Source: Cladosporium sp. IMV 00045
Lineage: Eukaryota > Ascomycota > Dothideomycetes > Cladosporiales > Cladosporiaceae
Assembly (NCBI GenBank): GCA_001931905.2
Contig: MSJI02000835.1
Coordinates: 1-64,000, forward strand
DNA: 64,000 nucleotides
Reading direction: 5' to 3'
This document shows positions 1-9,857 of this stretch, in pieces (positions within the stretch are counted from its first letter, which is position 1; each line of letters opens with the position of its first letter). The notes under the pieces were generated by a model. That model was not told where the DNA came from, ran no database searches, and saw nothing but the letters and a program-made list of their open reading frames with translations. A program made the translations under genes and the position numbers.

Positions 1-170
1 TTGAAGGTTGCTGTTGTGGCGCGGAGCTCTGTTGGTGAGGCTGTTATTGACGTTGTCGAAGGTTTTCTGGTCGTGAAGTCATGTTCGTAAAGGCCGTGGT
101 GATGGCTGGTCTCTTCATTTTGGTGCGTGCAAGCCGCCCTTTCGCCTCGCTTTTGGTGAAATCTGTCCAT
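1..170 (-). CDS. possible 5' end of a gene running off the left edge
   Basis: On the minus strand an ATG at 170 opens a frame with no stop down to base 1, giving about 56 codons that start MDRFHQKRGE and are rich in His, Thr and Ser. It lies in tandem behind the dipeptidyl aminopeptidase gene, with 236 bp between them. No family is recognised. A frame this short can be open by chance, so this is only a candidate partial gene. Nothing is seen in 171-406. Confidence 0.2.
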   Translation of the reverse strand, partial: MDRFHQKRGERAACTHQNEETSHHHGLYEHDFTTRKPSTTSITASPTELRATTATF

Positions 171-406
171 TGTGTATAGTCATGATTTCGAATTGCTCAA
201 CGTTCAATCAGTTCAAGGCGTTATGTCGGACGGACCGAATACTATCAAGGCGTTTAGCGTCATACTTCACGCTAGCGGTACTTAAAGAAAGCTTGGCAAC
301 AATGCGCAAGACTTTCTGGCTGGCGGTATTGGGATTGCAAAAGAAGGGCGACGGAAGTACAGTAAGATCTGAAAAGCTTCGTAAATTTCATATGTTCGAA
401 AGGTAA

Positions 407-3206
407 CTATCGCTCGATCTTCTCGCCAAGCGGAAGAGGCTGCGGGCTGTCTGTTCTCAGCCACTCGCCGTTGAAGGCGTTGACGAGCCAGTCGCTGAGT
501 TCTGCGTGCACAGTCAGTTTTGTTATTTCTTTTTGTGACTGATCGTAAATACTCACTCTCGTAGACAATGCGGTTGGCATTGTGGAAGTAGATGCTATGA
601 TCGCTGTCTGGGAAGACATGAACATCATAGTTCTTCACATTGGCCTGATCCAGCTTGTCCAGCAACTGCAGCGTGTTCTGGAAATGTACATTATCGTCGC
701 TGAAGCCGTGCATTACCAGGAACTTGACATTCTGGCTCAGAGCGGTCATATTGTTGATCGTTGCATTGTCGTAACCGCCGGGGTTGTTTTGCGGCGTGTG
801 CATGTACCTCTCGGTATATACGGAATCGTAGAAGCGCCAGTCAGTGACAGGCGCAACAGCCATGCCATACTTGAAAGTCTGACCGGCGTCCATCTCGAGC
901 GTCTTGAGCGTCATGAAACCGCCGTAGGACCAACCCCAAATGCCGATCTTCTCCGCATCAACATATTTCTTTGCCGCAAATTGCTTCGCGACGGCGATTT
1001 GGTCGTGAGCTTCCCAGTAGCCCAAATTCCCGCGAATAATGCAGCGGTGGGCGCGTCCGAGGTAGCCAGTACCGCGGCCGTCAACGGTGACGACGATGTA
1101 GCCAAGTGTGGATGCTACGTAAGACTGGAAGTTGACCGTGAAGCGACGGTCGACTTCTTGGAAGCCTGGGCCATTGTAGAGGTAGAAGAGGACCGGGTAC
1201 TTCTTCTTGCCGCTAGGGTCAAAATGCGGTGGGCGACGCTCAACAACATTCAGTTCAAAACCGTCGACATTGATGGTGTAGTAGAGCTCGATAGGCAATT
1301 CAGTCTTTGAAGCAAGAGCAGCAAGTTCTTCGTTCTTCTCAATGGTGATATCAAGCAAGTCCCTCCTGCTACCGGGCGTCGACTTGATTTTCTGCCACGG
1401 GATGTCTGGGCCTTTGTAGGTTAGCAACATGAATCCAGCCTTATCAGAGAAGCTGACATCGTAATAGCCGATGGCATTCTGTTCGGTCACATCTTTGATG
1501 CTGCTAGGCCCCACGTTGAGGTCGACGCTGTAAAGGTGGCGCTCAGTGCTATCGGCTTTGGTGGCGATGAAGTAGACGAGGTTCCAGTCAAGATCGATAG
1601 CCGCAGGTGCTTTGACAACTTCCCAGTCACCTTCAGTCAGCATCCTTGGCTCCGGGTTGTCAAGAGGCGAGAAATAAGCCAGGTGGTCATATCCATCGTG
1701 GATGACGGTGTCAATGTACCCATCGTGAGGCCGGAGGTAGTCCTTCTTACGGCCTTCCATGTCGTCTACGTTGTTCGGAACGAAAGTGGTGGTCTCGGAA
1801 ATCTCGAACCATCCGCCGTCAAGCTTCAGGACATCCCGTTCGCGAACTGTCCTGCCAGTCCTCTTGGTGGCATCGATAAGGATAAGCTTCAGCATGTCAC
1901 TCTCGCGGTTTGTGGAGCGCACGATGAGCTTTCCTGTCGAGCCAGCCCATAGAACCTCAGTAATGAGTCTGTCCTCGTCCTCGAAGTCATCTTCAATGGG
2001 AACTTCGAAAACCTGGTTCTTGGCCACATCGTAGATTTGAAGTGAGACGGTGCTCATAGGTGCTCCAGCTTTAGGGTACTTGATGAGGCTCGTCTCCGGA
2101 TATCTCTCCTCACCGGGCTTCGGCTGCTTTCCAGAAGGCCTCGAGAAGAAATACTGAACAGGGAAAGTAGGTACCTTACTCTCATCGGTCCGAAGGAAAG
2201 CGACGTACTTTCCGTCTCCAGACCACCATGTTGCGCTCGATCCAGCGAAAACTTCCTCCTCGTACACCCAGTCAGGCACACCGTAGAACAGGTTTGGTCC
2301 GCCATCACTGGTGATTGACTGTGCAACGTCCGAATCCAGGTGGCGGATAAACATGTTGTTGTCCCGGGTGAAGACGACTGCATCGCCCTTTGGCGACCAG
2401 CTAGCGCTCTGCACGCGTCCGTCGACGTTGGCAGGGTCGAGAGGCTCGCCTTCTTGCGTTTCCACGTCGAATATCCAGTATCTGCCGAAACTGCTGTGTC
2501 GGTAGAGTTTCTCGTGGTCACTTTGGACCAACACCTTCTTGTGGTTGGCATTGGGCCATGCCTCATCTGTGCGGACCTCGGATTGGCCGACCCAAAAGGA
2601 TCCCTTTTCCATCAACGTTTTACTGTGTGCCTTCTGGGTATCAAAAGTCTCCCCGCGGAACCTCACGTCCTCGACGACTAAATAATCTCTGCCCACACCC
2701 CCGGCGCGCTCAAGCAGCAAGCCGTCCTCTCCAGGTTCAGTGCCAGCGATCCATCTGATGGCATGGCTGTTGGCATACCACTCTCCTTGAAGAACTTGAT
2801 CAAGCGTGACTTTCTTTCCACTGCCAACCGTAGCTGTCGCGTGGGGATCATGCGGTCTGGCGGAATGTGGTACATGCCTGTCTTGGCCAAGGAACAGGAA
2901 AAGCGCCGCGACCCAACCGACGACTCCCAGTATTACCAGGCCATACAGCACTCTTCGCGCCTTCTTGTCCGCGGGTTTTATCGAGCGCTGCCATGCCAGC
3001 TGATCATCTACGTCCATCTCATATTCGGGCGGCCCATTGCGGTACAGCGACTCCTGTGCTGCTTTATGCGATACGTTCTCCAGGACTAGAGACGTGGTTG
3101 ATACCGAGTCGATTGATCTCCGAGGTGTCTCCAAGTGATTTGACGTGTCTTCGTGTGAAGCGAGCGGTTGCGACTGCTCGTCGGTGAGCTCGTCGGCTTT
3201 TGCCAT
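407..3206 (-). CDS. dipeptidyl aminopeptidase, type II membrane protein (Ste13/DapB-like)
   Basis: Serine exopeptidase of family S9B that removes Xaa-Pro or Xaa-Ala dipeptides, expected in the vacuole or late Golgi membrane. Model: complement(join(407..501,557..3206)), 914 aa, with one 55-bp intron near the 3' end (donor GTGAGT). Splicing replaces a spurious tail with a C-terminus reading [13 protein letters not shown], as expected for the family. A single hydrophobic anchor lies at about residues 84-105 after a charged cytosolic tail. A beta-propeller follows, with the DWVYEEEVF substrate-binding segment. The hydrolase domain has the nucleophile motif GWSYGGF (Ser about 760), Asp in SDDN (about 837) and His in SDHS (about 869). 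Length and triad are normal for the membrane form. STE13/DAP2 orthology was not resolved. The stop is TAG. Confidence 0.93.
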
Positions 3207-4362
3207 GACGGCACGGGGTTATGTGCAACGGCAGAGGACGCGATTTAGGCGGGGCATGAAAGGGCAAATGAAGGCCGCGCCAAAAGAACGGTATTATGCG
3301 GCAGCGATGTCTAAAGAGTGGTGGTATCTAGAATGAAGGTGTTGTTCAAATGGTCGACTCCTGAAGAGTGCAGCGGTAGAGTCGTTCTCAGGTGACGTTG
3401 TTGCCCCGGCCAAGCCCACCGCTTCTTTGTCTCACTCCCCGCTTGCAACTGCGCGCACTCAAACCACTATTGACAACCAGAAACAGACGGCGGCATGTTC
3501 ACCCATTGACGACCCACATATATGTCGCGCCTTTAAAACTATACCTGACCGATTTTGGCCTATGGTAGAGTTGATCTTGGCAAGACGTTGACCTGGTAGC
3601 CTCAACTCGTCAGGTCGACGAGAATGAACGCCGCCAGTACCAGCTACGAACCACTTCCCAGTCAACAATGAGGACGCGACAACCCTGGCCAAAGACCCTT
3701 CTCGGACCTGCAATCACGGCTGTATCTTCTTTGTAATGGGTAGAATCGGTCTTTTGGTACCTAAACAGTGGTACTAGACTGCCCGAGGCAGCTTAGAGAT
3801 GGTGTCTCTCGCCTACATGTATCCTACGTTCCGTTCGGGTCGACAGGGTGTGGCTACCAAGACACGGTCTGAATGCGTCCCGAGTCAATTGATTTCCCCC
3901 CATTATCTCTGTCCTTCTACTATCATCACCATTGGACTTCCTCGTGGCGAAGCGAGTCTGGCCCAGTGTCGTCAGATTGCTCGTCAGTTCATTGAGAGCA
4001 ACATTGCATTATCAAGCGAAGGCTGACCTCCACCTTGATATACCACGAGGCCCACTCTTGCTCGAAATCGTGGATGAGTAAGCTATTTTAGTAACCTTGC
4101 CAAAGCACCATTGGCTGGCAGCTCGCCAAAGCGCCACTCAAACCCTCGCTAAAGCACGACATTGCCCAAATTAGCAGGATGTCAATAGTAAGATTTGATT
4201 CACCATGCAAAGTATCGATAGTAGGGTTGATGGCACTGTTTTGGCCAGGTCATCGCGACAACGATGGCAAGCCTCATCAATGGATTGCGGATTTATAGTT
4301 GACCTAAGCCTACGGCATTGGGCCATGAGGCATGACACACTGACAGATTCTCCTAGCTCATC
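3207..4362. other. intergenic region between DPP and surface-protein gene
   Basis: It should hold the DPP promoter (reading left) and the upstream region of the surface-protein gene. No gene is supported; the short frames have no homology that I recognise. The only structure noted is the threefold repeat at 4098-4160. Confidence 0.5.
4098..4160 (+). repeat. three imperfect 13-bp repeats at about 25-bp spacing
   Basis: TGCCAAAGCACCA (4098), CGCCAAAGCGCCA (4124) and CGCTAAAGCACGA (4148) recur at 26- and 24-bp steps, about 200-265 bp before the surface-protein ATG. They may be a decayed minisatellite or clustered binding sites. No known motif was recognised. Confidence 0.45.
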
Positions 4363-6992
4363 ATGATGAACTCACTGTGTGTGCTTCTACTTGCGATTCT
4401 ACGGGATGCATTGCGCATTCAGCCCCATTCTGTCAACACCACGACATCTTCGGGGTTCAACTCGACAACTGTAGAGCTCGATTTCGAATCCGCCAAATCG
4501 TGCATCGAATCCAAGATAAGCTGGGCGAACAACTTTGGCTCAGCGTACGCCTCTGATGCAGTTCTCATCACCAGCACTGTTTGGACCAGACGGAGAAACT
4601 TTGACGGCTACATCACTGCGACTTCTCCAAGCGACCCAGTTGTCTCTACGCTTTGTGATGGTTGGCCAAGGATAAACGGAACTACCAGCATAATCACGAT
4701 ATTTTCTCTTCAAACCGCAACTTCTACCTCTTTCTATGTTACGAGCCTTGCAGTTTCTACGCCTTATGTAGCTCCGAACTGTACCATTAAAGAGCCTCTC
4801 TGTGGCATGCTGCACAGCTCCTGGATTTCCGCTGAAGAGAGATACAATGCATCCTTTCAAGCATACCAAAGCTTTACTGCCACAGCAGAGGACCCCTTCG
4901 TCTCAAGAAGGCCTGTGAGAGATTTCGTTTCGCCAATCTGCGGGTCTCCAACACCAATCGTTCGAACTTCTATGGTTGGCCCACGAACTTGTGCTGTCCA
5001 AGATGCGACAGTGCAGTTGCTGTATTGGCCAATAGCCAGAAATGCTGCACACTTTTGTCGAAACAACGCTTCGACGACCACCATCGGCCCAACAATCCCA
5101 GGGAAAGACAACACGGCCGAATACTGGGGAACGACACTAACGAGCCCAACAGTCTACATTGCCCTTGATGGCAACTGGAGTCTTACATCGGCTGGCACAG
5201 TGTATCAAAACCATAGCCGAGTCTTGCTTCCCCAGATGCCCACAGCAGTGTCTAGTATGTGTGGCGTTGTGGGCGGAGGTTTCGTCCCGCAACGCTTCAA
5301 CTATGCTGACCTGGACGGACCAACTCCAGCAAACGCCTAGCGGTGCCAGCCAAGCTGCATTTCGCCACAATACAGACTTCACTGGGTAAATAGAACGAGT
5401 ATCGATAGTGGTTTCACGCTGGGCAATATTACGGTTCCGGACAGCACCAAGACCTACCTCTACGATGATTACAAAGGGGTCGTCACGGAAAATCTATGCT
5501 CCACGATCTGGGATGATTTCCGACCTGCTCTCTCGATTCCCTCCGAGTTTAGTACGATGTCACCTGTTTGGTTGGGTAGTGAAGTCCCTTGCGGCTTCAA
5601 CTTCGAGCTCGGTGGCGTTTTCTATGACCCGCCCAAAGCCCTTATGCAGAAGGAAAGCATTGCTGGCCCAAGCATGCCTGTAACGACACCTCACTCGACC
5701 AACACGAAAGGGCAAATGGCACCAAACCCCGGGAGCGCTTCTGGACCAGCAACACCTGCAGTTACTAAAACTCCAGAAGATGAGCCTGGCGAACCGAGCA
5801 AACCGACTACTCAACCGGACTCATATCATTCGCACGCTTCACAGATCGTTGTCTCAACTTCAAGGGAAGGGAGTGGAGACGATGCAATGCTTCCAACTAG
5901 AACGTCAGAAAATGTGTTGCCATCGGGTCAGGGAGTTGATAATATTCCTTTGCCAGCACGGCCTGCTGTGACTCGGGGTCCCTCAGGACGGTCAACAGCA
6001 ACGGGCCTGGTATTCACAGCTGTTGGTGAACAGACGGTTACTGCAATTCAACTTCACCCGTCTGGACCAGTGATCATCGGCAACACGGCATTACTGACTC
6101 CTGGTCAGTCTACGAGCTTGAAGAGCATTGGAAAAATCGTTGTCGATTCGCAGGGTTTAGTCGTGGGTGGAACTTTCCGACCCTTCACTTCCATTTATAC
6201 TGGCCAGGCTAGAGGTGCAGTATTGACGGGTCCTGAAGGCGTTGAGGCTACTGTTTCACAGTTACTGCCTTCTGGGTCTGTCATCCTTGGCGATGGTATA
6301 CTTCGCTCAGGTCAGTCTACTAGTATCGTCGGCATCGGGGAAGTCTCCATACTTTCTGACGGCCTTCTCCTAGGCGATAAGATGGTGCCCTTTACCGCCA
6401 TCAATTCTTTGGCTGCCAGTGATCAAGGCTATTTCACGGTCCTAAGCACGACCTTCGCAGCTGTTGCCAATTCAGTTACCCTCGCCCCAGGCGTAACCTT
6501 ACAAGCCGGAGGCTCGCCTGTCTCTGTTTCTGGTCATGTTCTTTCGCTGGCCCCGGATGGAGCTTATCTTGCGGTCGACGGTAGTACGCAATGGCCCTCT
6601 CCAGCTTCAGCAAGGGCTGGGTTCACTATGACAGGACAGACTTACACAATCAACGAGGCGTCAGCTTTTCTCGCGGGTGGTGAGACTCTCTTTCCTGGCG
6701 GCGTGACTACGCTCTCTGGGTTGACAGCTCCTACGGCCCTTCTGGAAACTACGTGGTGGTCAACGGGGTCACGCAGAGTCTTAAGACGGTTAGTGGATTG
6801 AACACAGGCGTTGCAGTATCGACTACGACCAAAATCGATGAACTGGGACGGGAAGATGGAGGCAGCTTTGACGCATCCGACCAGACGGGCACGTCGGTGT
6901 TGGTCTCGTCTTCTGCTGTTGCTGCGCGTGAGTTGGCTTTGAATATCGCTGTGGTGTTGAGCTCCTTTCTTCTTTGCGCAATTCTGATGTGA
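4363..6992 (+). pseudogene. large secreted, probably GPI-anchored surface protein, reading frame broken twice
   Basis: About 876 codons if read through. The start is MMNSLCVLLLAIL, a weak signal peptide. An N-glycosylated, Cys-containing ectodomain follows, then a linker rich in Pro/Ser/Thr, then repeats of the type SVTLAPGVTLQAGGSPVSVSGH common in ascomycete cell-wall proteins, and a hydrophobic tail (ALNIAVVLSSFLLCAIL) suited to GPI attachment. Break 1: TAG at 5338-5340 inside an otherwise continuous frame, between FNYADLDGPTPANA and RCQPSC. Recalled relatives have a contiguous ADL..PxPxxAYxCQPxC segment, so a Tyr-like codon is expected there. Break 2: near 6730 the conserved repeat YGPSGNYVVVNG continues in another frame, as after loss of one base. 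A 128-bp GT-AG intron (6680-6807) could bypass break 2 but would delete conserved repeat sequence. The GTATGT donor at 5255 gives no in-frame bypass of break 1 that keeps the conserved residues. Pseudogene, assembly error or recoded gene. Confidence 0.7.
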
Positions 6993-7601
6993 GGTTCAAT
7001 TTACTACAGATCCAGAGTATTCGACATGTAATGAAGAGCGACCCTCGTTAGTGTTAGAGATTTGTTCAATCATCAGCTTTGGGAAAGTGATCTTCCAAAC
7101 TCACGTCTGGTTGCGTATTGAAATTCAATACATCACATAGACAGCGACTCTACCAATGTCACCTTTGTGAGTCAGCTCTCGTCCTGTCGCCGTGTCCCTG
7201 CCGGGGGACTGATCGTTGTCCTCGAGCTCCATGTTGTCAACCGTCAGCCGCAGCGGGCTCAACTCCGACGAAGCTGGAGGAACGCGGAGTGATTCAACGA
7301 CTCTCCAAGACTCCGGGGCTGTGGAGATCCATCCATCCACCTTCCACTGACCATCCCGCGTTGTCCCATGCTCTCATCGACCTCATCACTCCAAGAGAAG
7401 GATGGCTATAATTGGCGTGCCGCGCCTCCTGGCGTCATACGCGAGACGCGTACTGCCATCGGATTCGTAGCACATGGAGGGTTGGCATCGATCCTTTGAT
7501 AAGGCATGGAGGTACCAGTACCACCTTACCTCCCGGCAGTTGTCCTCACCTGAGGCCACTGCTCTACCCTAGACAGACTAATCGAACCCTCCCCTCCAGC
7601 A
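6993..7601. other. intergenic region
   Basis: 3' flank of the surface-protein gene and upstream region of the SnoaL-like gene. I see no supported gene or repeat. Confidence 0.5.
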
Positions 7602-8090
7602 ATGGCCGCAGAATCTCTCTACGCCAAATTAGCCACCACCGCGCAACAATGGGTCACGTCCACCCAGCCCAAAACTCCCGGCTCAAACGACCTGAACACC
7701 TCCCGCATCCGCTCCCGACTCTCACCAGACGCCATCCTCCGCTTCGGCCACCTCCACTTCGTTTCCACGGCTCCTCACCTGCAGCAGGACGAGTCTCCGG
7801 ACGACTTCGTCAACCGGCTGGAGAAGATGTCCCCGGCGTTGCAGACGTGGAGCATCGACGTGGCAGATGTCAATGTTGACACGGACAAGAAGAGCGCGGT
7901 GATACGGGCGGTGTTTCACATGCAGGCGAAGAATGATCCGGAAGTTGTTCAGAATGAGATTCTCTTCTGGTGTCAGATGGATGAAAGCGGTGAGAGGGTG
8001 TTGCAGTCGACGGAGTTTGTGGATCCGGTTGCGTTGCAGGCTTTGGGGCCGAAGTTGAAAGCTGCGAAGGAGATGGGTGTGTCGGCGTGA
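7602..8090 (+). CDS. small SnoaL/NTF2-like protein
   Basis: Intronless 162-aa protein starting MAAESLYAKL. The order of a helical N-terminus, a segment with ILRFGHLHFVSTAP, and paired strands AVIRAVFHMQAK and NEILFWCQMDESGERVLQSTEFVD fits the cone-shaped alpha+beta fold of the NTF2/SnoaL superfamily, which includes small isomerases, cyclases and ligand-binding proteins. There is no signal peptide or membrane segment, so it is probably cytosolic. No catalytic residue can be assigned and no pathway partner is adjacent. The fold call is from pattern; the function is unknown. Confidence 0.7.
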   Translation: MAAESLYAKLATTAQQWVTSTQPKTPGSNDLNTSRIRSRLSPDAILRFGHLHFVSTAPHLQQDESPDDFVNRLEKMSPALQTWSIDVADVNVDTDKKSAVIRAVFHMQAKNDPEVVQNEILFWCQMDESGERVLQSTEFVDPVALQALGPKLKAAKEMGVSA

Positions 8091-8676
8091 GATTAAACTG
8101 TCGTCCAATGCGAATTGTGTTGTGTGGTTTTAGTCGAAGAATAGTCACATCTACGAGGCGGCTCGTAAACTTCATTCTACTTTGCATCCTGATTTCAGGA
8201 AGCAGAGCACCAGGATAGTCCCATTCCCAGACAATGAAAACAGGCTCATCATTTATCTTCTCATCAGAATACTTGGTACACATATATTTTCCAATGCTAT
8301 ATGGAAAGATGCATCGATTGGTCGCTGTTGTAGCGATTTGTAGAGATTAAGTCTGCTGCCAGCACACTGCTGCATTCCAAAACCGAGACGATTTGCATCG
8401 GCTCTCAATATCTTGTTCGCGATTACTCAGCGTCCTGACAAGAACACTCGGTATGAATAATGTTGATGTTATGATCCTTCTATCTATCGAGACATTCACT
8501 TGACTCAACCAGCCATGAAGCCCGCAGAAGCGCGCCAAGTCCATGCTCGAACCCCACCAAAGTCTGCCCCTCCAACAACGACATGCCACTTTCAAGCGTC
8601 ACCGAACAAACATCCTCTCTCTCTCTCCTCTAATATCACCTGGTCGAATCCCAGAACAACCAAAACACCACCCATC
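8091..8676. other. intergenic region
   Basis: 3' flank of the SnoaL-like gene and 5' region of TMA22. A CT-rich tract near 8614-8638 lies shortly before the TMA22 start, a common feature of highly expressed fungal promoters. Nothing else is seen. Confidence 0.5.
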
Positions 8677-9384
8677 ATGGCCGACACAGCAACCGCCTCA
8701 GATGCCCGTCCTCCCAAGTCCGTAGTCTACTGCGGCGTCTGCTCTCTCCCTCCAGAAGTAGGTACGACACCACGTCACCAAACCAGCTTCATGTTGCAAA
8801 CACCCAATCCTCTTCAAGACCTTTTGCACACCTTTAGCTGACAACTCTACTTCACACAGTACTGTGAATTCGGCGGTACGACCAAGAAATGCGCCGAATG
8901 GCTCGAAAAAGCGCACCCCCAACTCTACACCGCCCTGTACTCGCCCGACGCCGTGTCCCAGAACCTCTCCAGCCTGAGCGTCGACGCCCAAAAGCGCGCG
9001 GAGAAAGACGCACAGAAGAAAGCCGCCAAAGCGGAAGCGGCGGAAGCCCGCGAGAGCGAGAAGCGCGCCACCAGCAAAGTTATCATCAAGCGCGTGGAGC
9101 GCAACAAGCGCAAGCACATCACCGAGATCTCCGGGCTGGAGCACTTCAACGTCGACCTCAAGAAAGCCGCCAAGGAGTTCGGCAAGAAGTTCGCGACGGG
9201 CTCAAGTGTCACCAAGACTGCTGCGGGTGGGGAGGAGATCACCGTGCAGGGCGATGTGAGCGATGAGGTTCTCGACTGGGTTGTGGAGAAGTATGATGTG
9301 CCCGAGGATAATGTGGAGCAGATCGAGGATAAGAAGAAGGAAAAGAAGGCGGCGCCGCCTATGGTTGCACCGCAGCCGACGTAG
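8677..9384 (+). CDS. TMA22: translation machinery-associated protein 22 (DENR homologue)
   Basis: Ribosome-associated factor of the DENR/density-regulated family; with the MCT-1 partner (Tma20) it recycles 40S subunits and promotes reinitiation. Model: join(8677..8757,8860..9384), 201 aa. The intron splits the signature CSLPPE/YCEFGG exactly, after a complete codon. The N-terminal cysteine-containing domain (YCGVCSLPPEYCEFG, residues 18-32) is followed by an Ala/Lys/Glu-rich helix and a C-terminal SUI1 domain containing ITEISGLEHF and the Lys-rich FGKKFATG segment. The protein ends in a Lys-rich, Pro-rich tail and a TAG stop. It is convergent with MPS1. Length and domains are normal. Confidence 0.95.
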
Positions 9385-9857
9385 AGGACTGGAAATGGGA
9401 AGTGGGGGATGGCGACGTTGCATGCATGATGAATGAAGTATGAACAGAAAAAAATGGTTACGAAAAGCGAGCGTTGTTGCGGTATAGATTGGGATAGCGA
9501 ATGCACGATGAATTTCTGAATATCCACAAAAGAGAGAGAAAGACTTCAATGATCGAACCAAATCAAAAGACCAGTGCCGGCCGAAAGAGGCCGCGGGTGT
9601 GAGTTTCAAGAAGTAAGAAACATACTTTGGACAAAAAGAACTCCCAAAGCTCCATCGCTTGCTTTTCTTGTCCAACACGAAAGTAAAAAGAAAACTGACC
9701 AGCCTCCAGAAGCGGCGGTCTTCCCGGGTCCCAAACAAACCGAAACGAAAAGTATGCTTCCTAATGTAACAAGAAAAGAAAATAACCATGATAGTCGTAA
9801 GATGTATGCTTCCTCCCACCTTCCCCAATCTCTTTCAACTTCTTCCAATGGCAAAAA
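9385..9857. other. convergent 3' region between TMA22 and MPS1
   Basis: 473 bp holding the two 3' untranslated regions. It is A-rich on the plus strand around 9530-9790. No gene is supported. Confidence 0.5.

Noticed and set aside
582..1310. 242-codon plus-strand frame antisense to the dipeptidyl aminopeptidase
   Set aside because: It mirrors a clearly conserved coding exon and has no domain of its own.
5255..5349. GTATGT...CAG introns that would remove the TAG at 5338
   Set aside because: The donor is good, but the acceptors at 5340, 5349 and 5354 shift frame, 5329 leaves the TAG in place, and the only in-frame option (5476) deletes conserved sequence.
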